Below, one piece after another: positions 16,112 through 17,723 of a stretch of DNA of 17,723 nt. This DNA is from JASEGV01 sp037443545. Its GTDB lineage: Bacteria > Bacteroidota > Ignavibacteria > UBA10030 > BY39. The stretch's first letter is position 1, and each line of letters begins with the position of its first letter. The position numbers were made by a program, and so were the translations under genes. The stretch covers positions 1 through 17,723 of the forward strand of contig JBBIOD010000034.1 in assembly GCA_037443545.1 (NCBI GenBank), written 5' to 3'. The notes below the pieces were generated by a model. The model saw only the letters and a program-made list of their open reading frames with translations, did no database searches and was not told the origin of the DNA.

Positions 16112-16505
16112 TATTCGTGATTTCGATTATACAAGGGGTTTTTCAGAGTTCAGCTAAAATGCGATGTCGCGAGGAATATATTTCGCAGATTTGTTGATGA
16201 ATGAGCAGATGTTTTTTGTATCAATTTTTTCTATCACGAAGGATTAAAATCGTTTTCAAATTAGGCTGCAACTGGTGTCGGGTGGTGTGCCATTTTACCG
16301 CTTTGGCGAAAGATGAATTCTGCAACTGATATACACAAAGTAACCTAACGCATATCAAGGTCGCAGTCCTGAAGCCCGCGGCTTTTCCAGGTCGTTCTCT
16401 CAATTCCAATCATTGCCCAGAAAAATATTGCAAACCCGCTGCGGATTAAAAAGTCGAGTAATATCGAAACGAAATTTTCCAAGTTTCCCTAAGTTTTCCA
16501 ATAAG
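16112..16505. other. Non-coding stretch between nhaC and bshA
   Basis: About 394 bp between convergent genes. No convincing protein gene or terminator is seen. The centre (about 16260-16400) is richer in G+C than its surroundings, has CTGCAACTG twice (about 16266 and 16319), and a small AAGCC-CGC-GGCTT hairpin (16372-16384) followed by TT. A 62-codon minus frame (16221-16409) lies across it with no recognisable family. It could be a dispersed non-coding repeat or a small RNA. Confidence 0.5.
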
Positions 16506-17624
16506 TTATTTAGATAAAATTTCTGTATAATATTTTTCGTACTCATCAACTATTTTATTTTCGTTAAAAAGAGTTACTGCACGATTGCGCGCAGCTTCAG
16601 TAAACAATTTATGCTTCGGTTCATTCGTTAAAAGGTCAATACCGTATTTAGCCATGCGCTGTATGTCACCGATTTCGGCGATGAAACCTGTTTCGCCGTG
16701 TAACTGCAATTCAGGTAATCCACCTACGCTCGAAGAGATTACTGGAACCCCGCATGCCATAGCTTCGAGAGCTGCCAGCCCGAAACTTTCCGATTGGCTC
16801 GGTATTAAAAATAAATCTGAAATTGATAAAATAGGAACAACTTCGCTCTGTTTCCCTAAAAACTTTACATTGTCGCATATCCCCATTTCCCTGCATAAAG
16901 CTTCGCAAGCCGAACGTTCGGGACCGTCGCCAACTAAAATTAATTTCGATTCAATTTGTTTTGAGATTTCAAAAAATATTTTAATAACATCCGGGACACG
17001 CTTCACAGCTCTGAAATTAGATGTGTGAGTAATAATTTTTTCGCCATTCGGAGCGATTGATTGTCTTAGGTCGTCATTTGAAGCACGATAATACTTCGCA
17101 GGGTCTATAAAATTGTAGATTACTCGGATATTTTTTTCGATCTGAAAATTTGTTATAGTTTTATCTTTTAGAAATCGGGAAACAGCCGTAACCCCGTCGC
17201 TTTGTTCAATCACGAACTTCATTATGTGCAAAAAACTCGGTTCTAATCCGACCAAAGTGATATCGGTTCCGTGTAAAGTAGTAATTATCTTGAGTTTTTG
17301 ACCGATAATCTGTTTTGCTAAAAAGGCGCTAATTGTGTGAGGGATTGCATAGTGGACGTGCAGGATATCTAACTTTTCGAATTTTGCAACCTCTACCATT
17401 TTGCTGGCGAGTGCCGGTGTATAAAGTGGGAATTCAAAAAGGGGATAGCTGGTCATTTCTACTTCGTGGTAAAATATATTATTTAAAAAACCCTCCAGCC
17501 GCATTGGCATTGCGTAACTAATAAAATGGACTTGATGACCTTTTATTGCCAGAGCTTTTCCTAATTCAGTCGCAACCACTCCACTGCCACCGTATGTTGG
17601 ATAACAAGTTATGCCGATTTTCAT
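16506..17624 (-). CDS. bshA: N-acetyl-alpha-D-glucosaminyl L-malate synthase BshA
   Basis: A 372-residue GT4-family glycosyltransferase for the first step of bacillithiol synthesis: UDP-GlcNAc plus L-malate gives GlcNAc-malate. It tracks the B. subtilis protein: KIGITCYPTYGGSGVVATEL at 2-21, HVHYAIPHTISAFLAKQ at 89-105, TTLHGTDITLVG at 115-126, IYNFID at 169-174, THTSNFRAVKRVPDVI at 199-214, LVGDGPERSACE at 230-241, and the EX7E motif E279...E287 in SESFGLAALEAMACGVP. No bshB or bshC is in the window. The start at 17624 gives the standard N-terminus. A weak promoter (TTGCTT, 16 bp, TATCAA on the minus strand, 17640-17667) would leave a leader of only about 9 bases. It converges with nhaC. Confidence 0.95.
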   Translation of the reverse strand: MKIGITCYPTYGGSGVVATELGKALAIKGHQVHFISYAMPMRLEGFLNNIFYHEVEMTSYPLFEFPLYTPALASKMVEVAKFEKLDILHVHYAIPHTISAFLAKQIIGQKLKIITTLHGTDITLVGLEPSFLHIMKFVIEQSDGVTAVSRFLKDKTITNFQIEKNIRVIYNFIDPAKYYRASNDDLRQSIAPNGEKIITHTSNFRAVKRVPDVIKIFFEISKQIESKLILVGDGPERSACEALCREMGICDNVKFLGKQSEVVPILSISDLFLIPSQSESFGLAALEAMACGVPVISSSVGGLPELQLHGETGFIAEIGDIQRMAKYGIDLLTNEPKHKLFTEAARNRAVTLFNENKIVDEYEKYYTEILSK

Positions 17625-17668
17625 CTTAATTCTCTTTTATTGATACGAAAGTAATCAGAAAAAGCAAT

Positions 17669-17722
17669 AATTACAAATTTGATGACCGGTTCTTTTGCAA
17701 TCTACATATAAATTTTGTAATT
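17669..17722. repeat. Imperfect inverted repeat upstream of bshA
   Basis: AATTACAAATTT (17669-17680) and AAATTTTGTAATT (17710-17722) pair with one bulged base around a 29-bp centre. It is AT-rich and at the window edge. It could be an operator or simply chance in AT-rich DNA. Confidence 0.35.
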
Positions 17723-17723
17723 T

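Noticed and set aside
16221..16409. 62-residue minus-strand frame
   Set aside because: No recognisable domain and no ribosome-binding site. More likely non-coding, so described only as part of the spacer.

Overview
The window looks like an AT-rich scaffold from the FCB group (Bacteroidota/Ignavibacteria/Chlorobi-like). This rests on a large outer-membrane protein with an IPIQPEGNTQ-type signature that I recall from SprA-like Bacteroidota proteins, a bacillithiol-type BshA, the mostly weak Shine-Dalgarno signals and the base composition. The assignment is an inference. There is one 100-N assembly gap (6294-6393).

Left part (1-6040, minus strand): a type I restriction-modification locus, transcribed right to left. 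It runs hsdR, dinD, a GxxExxY-family PD-(D/E)XK-like gene, then an hsdM-hsdS fusion that leaves the window at base 1 and so is open-ended. Threaded through it is a family of 45-nt repeats with the core GCGATnCAGACA. They occur as three tandem units in front of hsdM, as an imperfect inverted repeat bounding the GxxExxY gene, at the 3' end of dinD, and inside hsdM, where two 45-nt (15-codon) copies and one inverted block are read through in frame. This repeat/GxxExxY/hsdM arrangement is the most unusual thing in the window.

Middle (6041-6592): a tRNA-Leu(CAA) gene on the minus strand with a plausible promoter. A degenerate tRNA-like second copy sharing the tRNA 3' end lies on the other side of the gap. 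This may be an integration boundary next to the restriction locus, or an assembly problem.

Right part (6593-17624): chromosomal-looking genes. On the plus strand are a ~1160-residue outer-membrane protein, then, after a good sigma70-type promoter, ogt (O6-alkylguanine repair), a PcrA/UvrD helicase, a YihY/BrkB-family membrane protein 8 bp behind it, and an NhaC-family Na+/H+ antiporter with an extra secreted N-terminal domain. A 394-bp non-coding stretch follows, then bshA (bacillithiol synthesis) on the minus strand. ogt and pcrA form a small DNA-repair pair. The restriction locus looks like accessory DNA set beside a tRNA.
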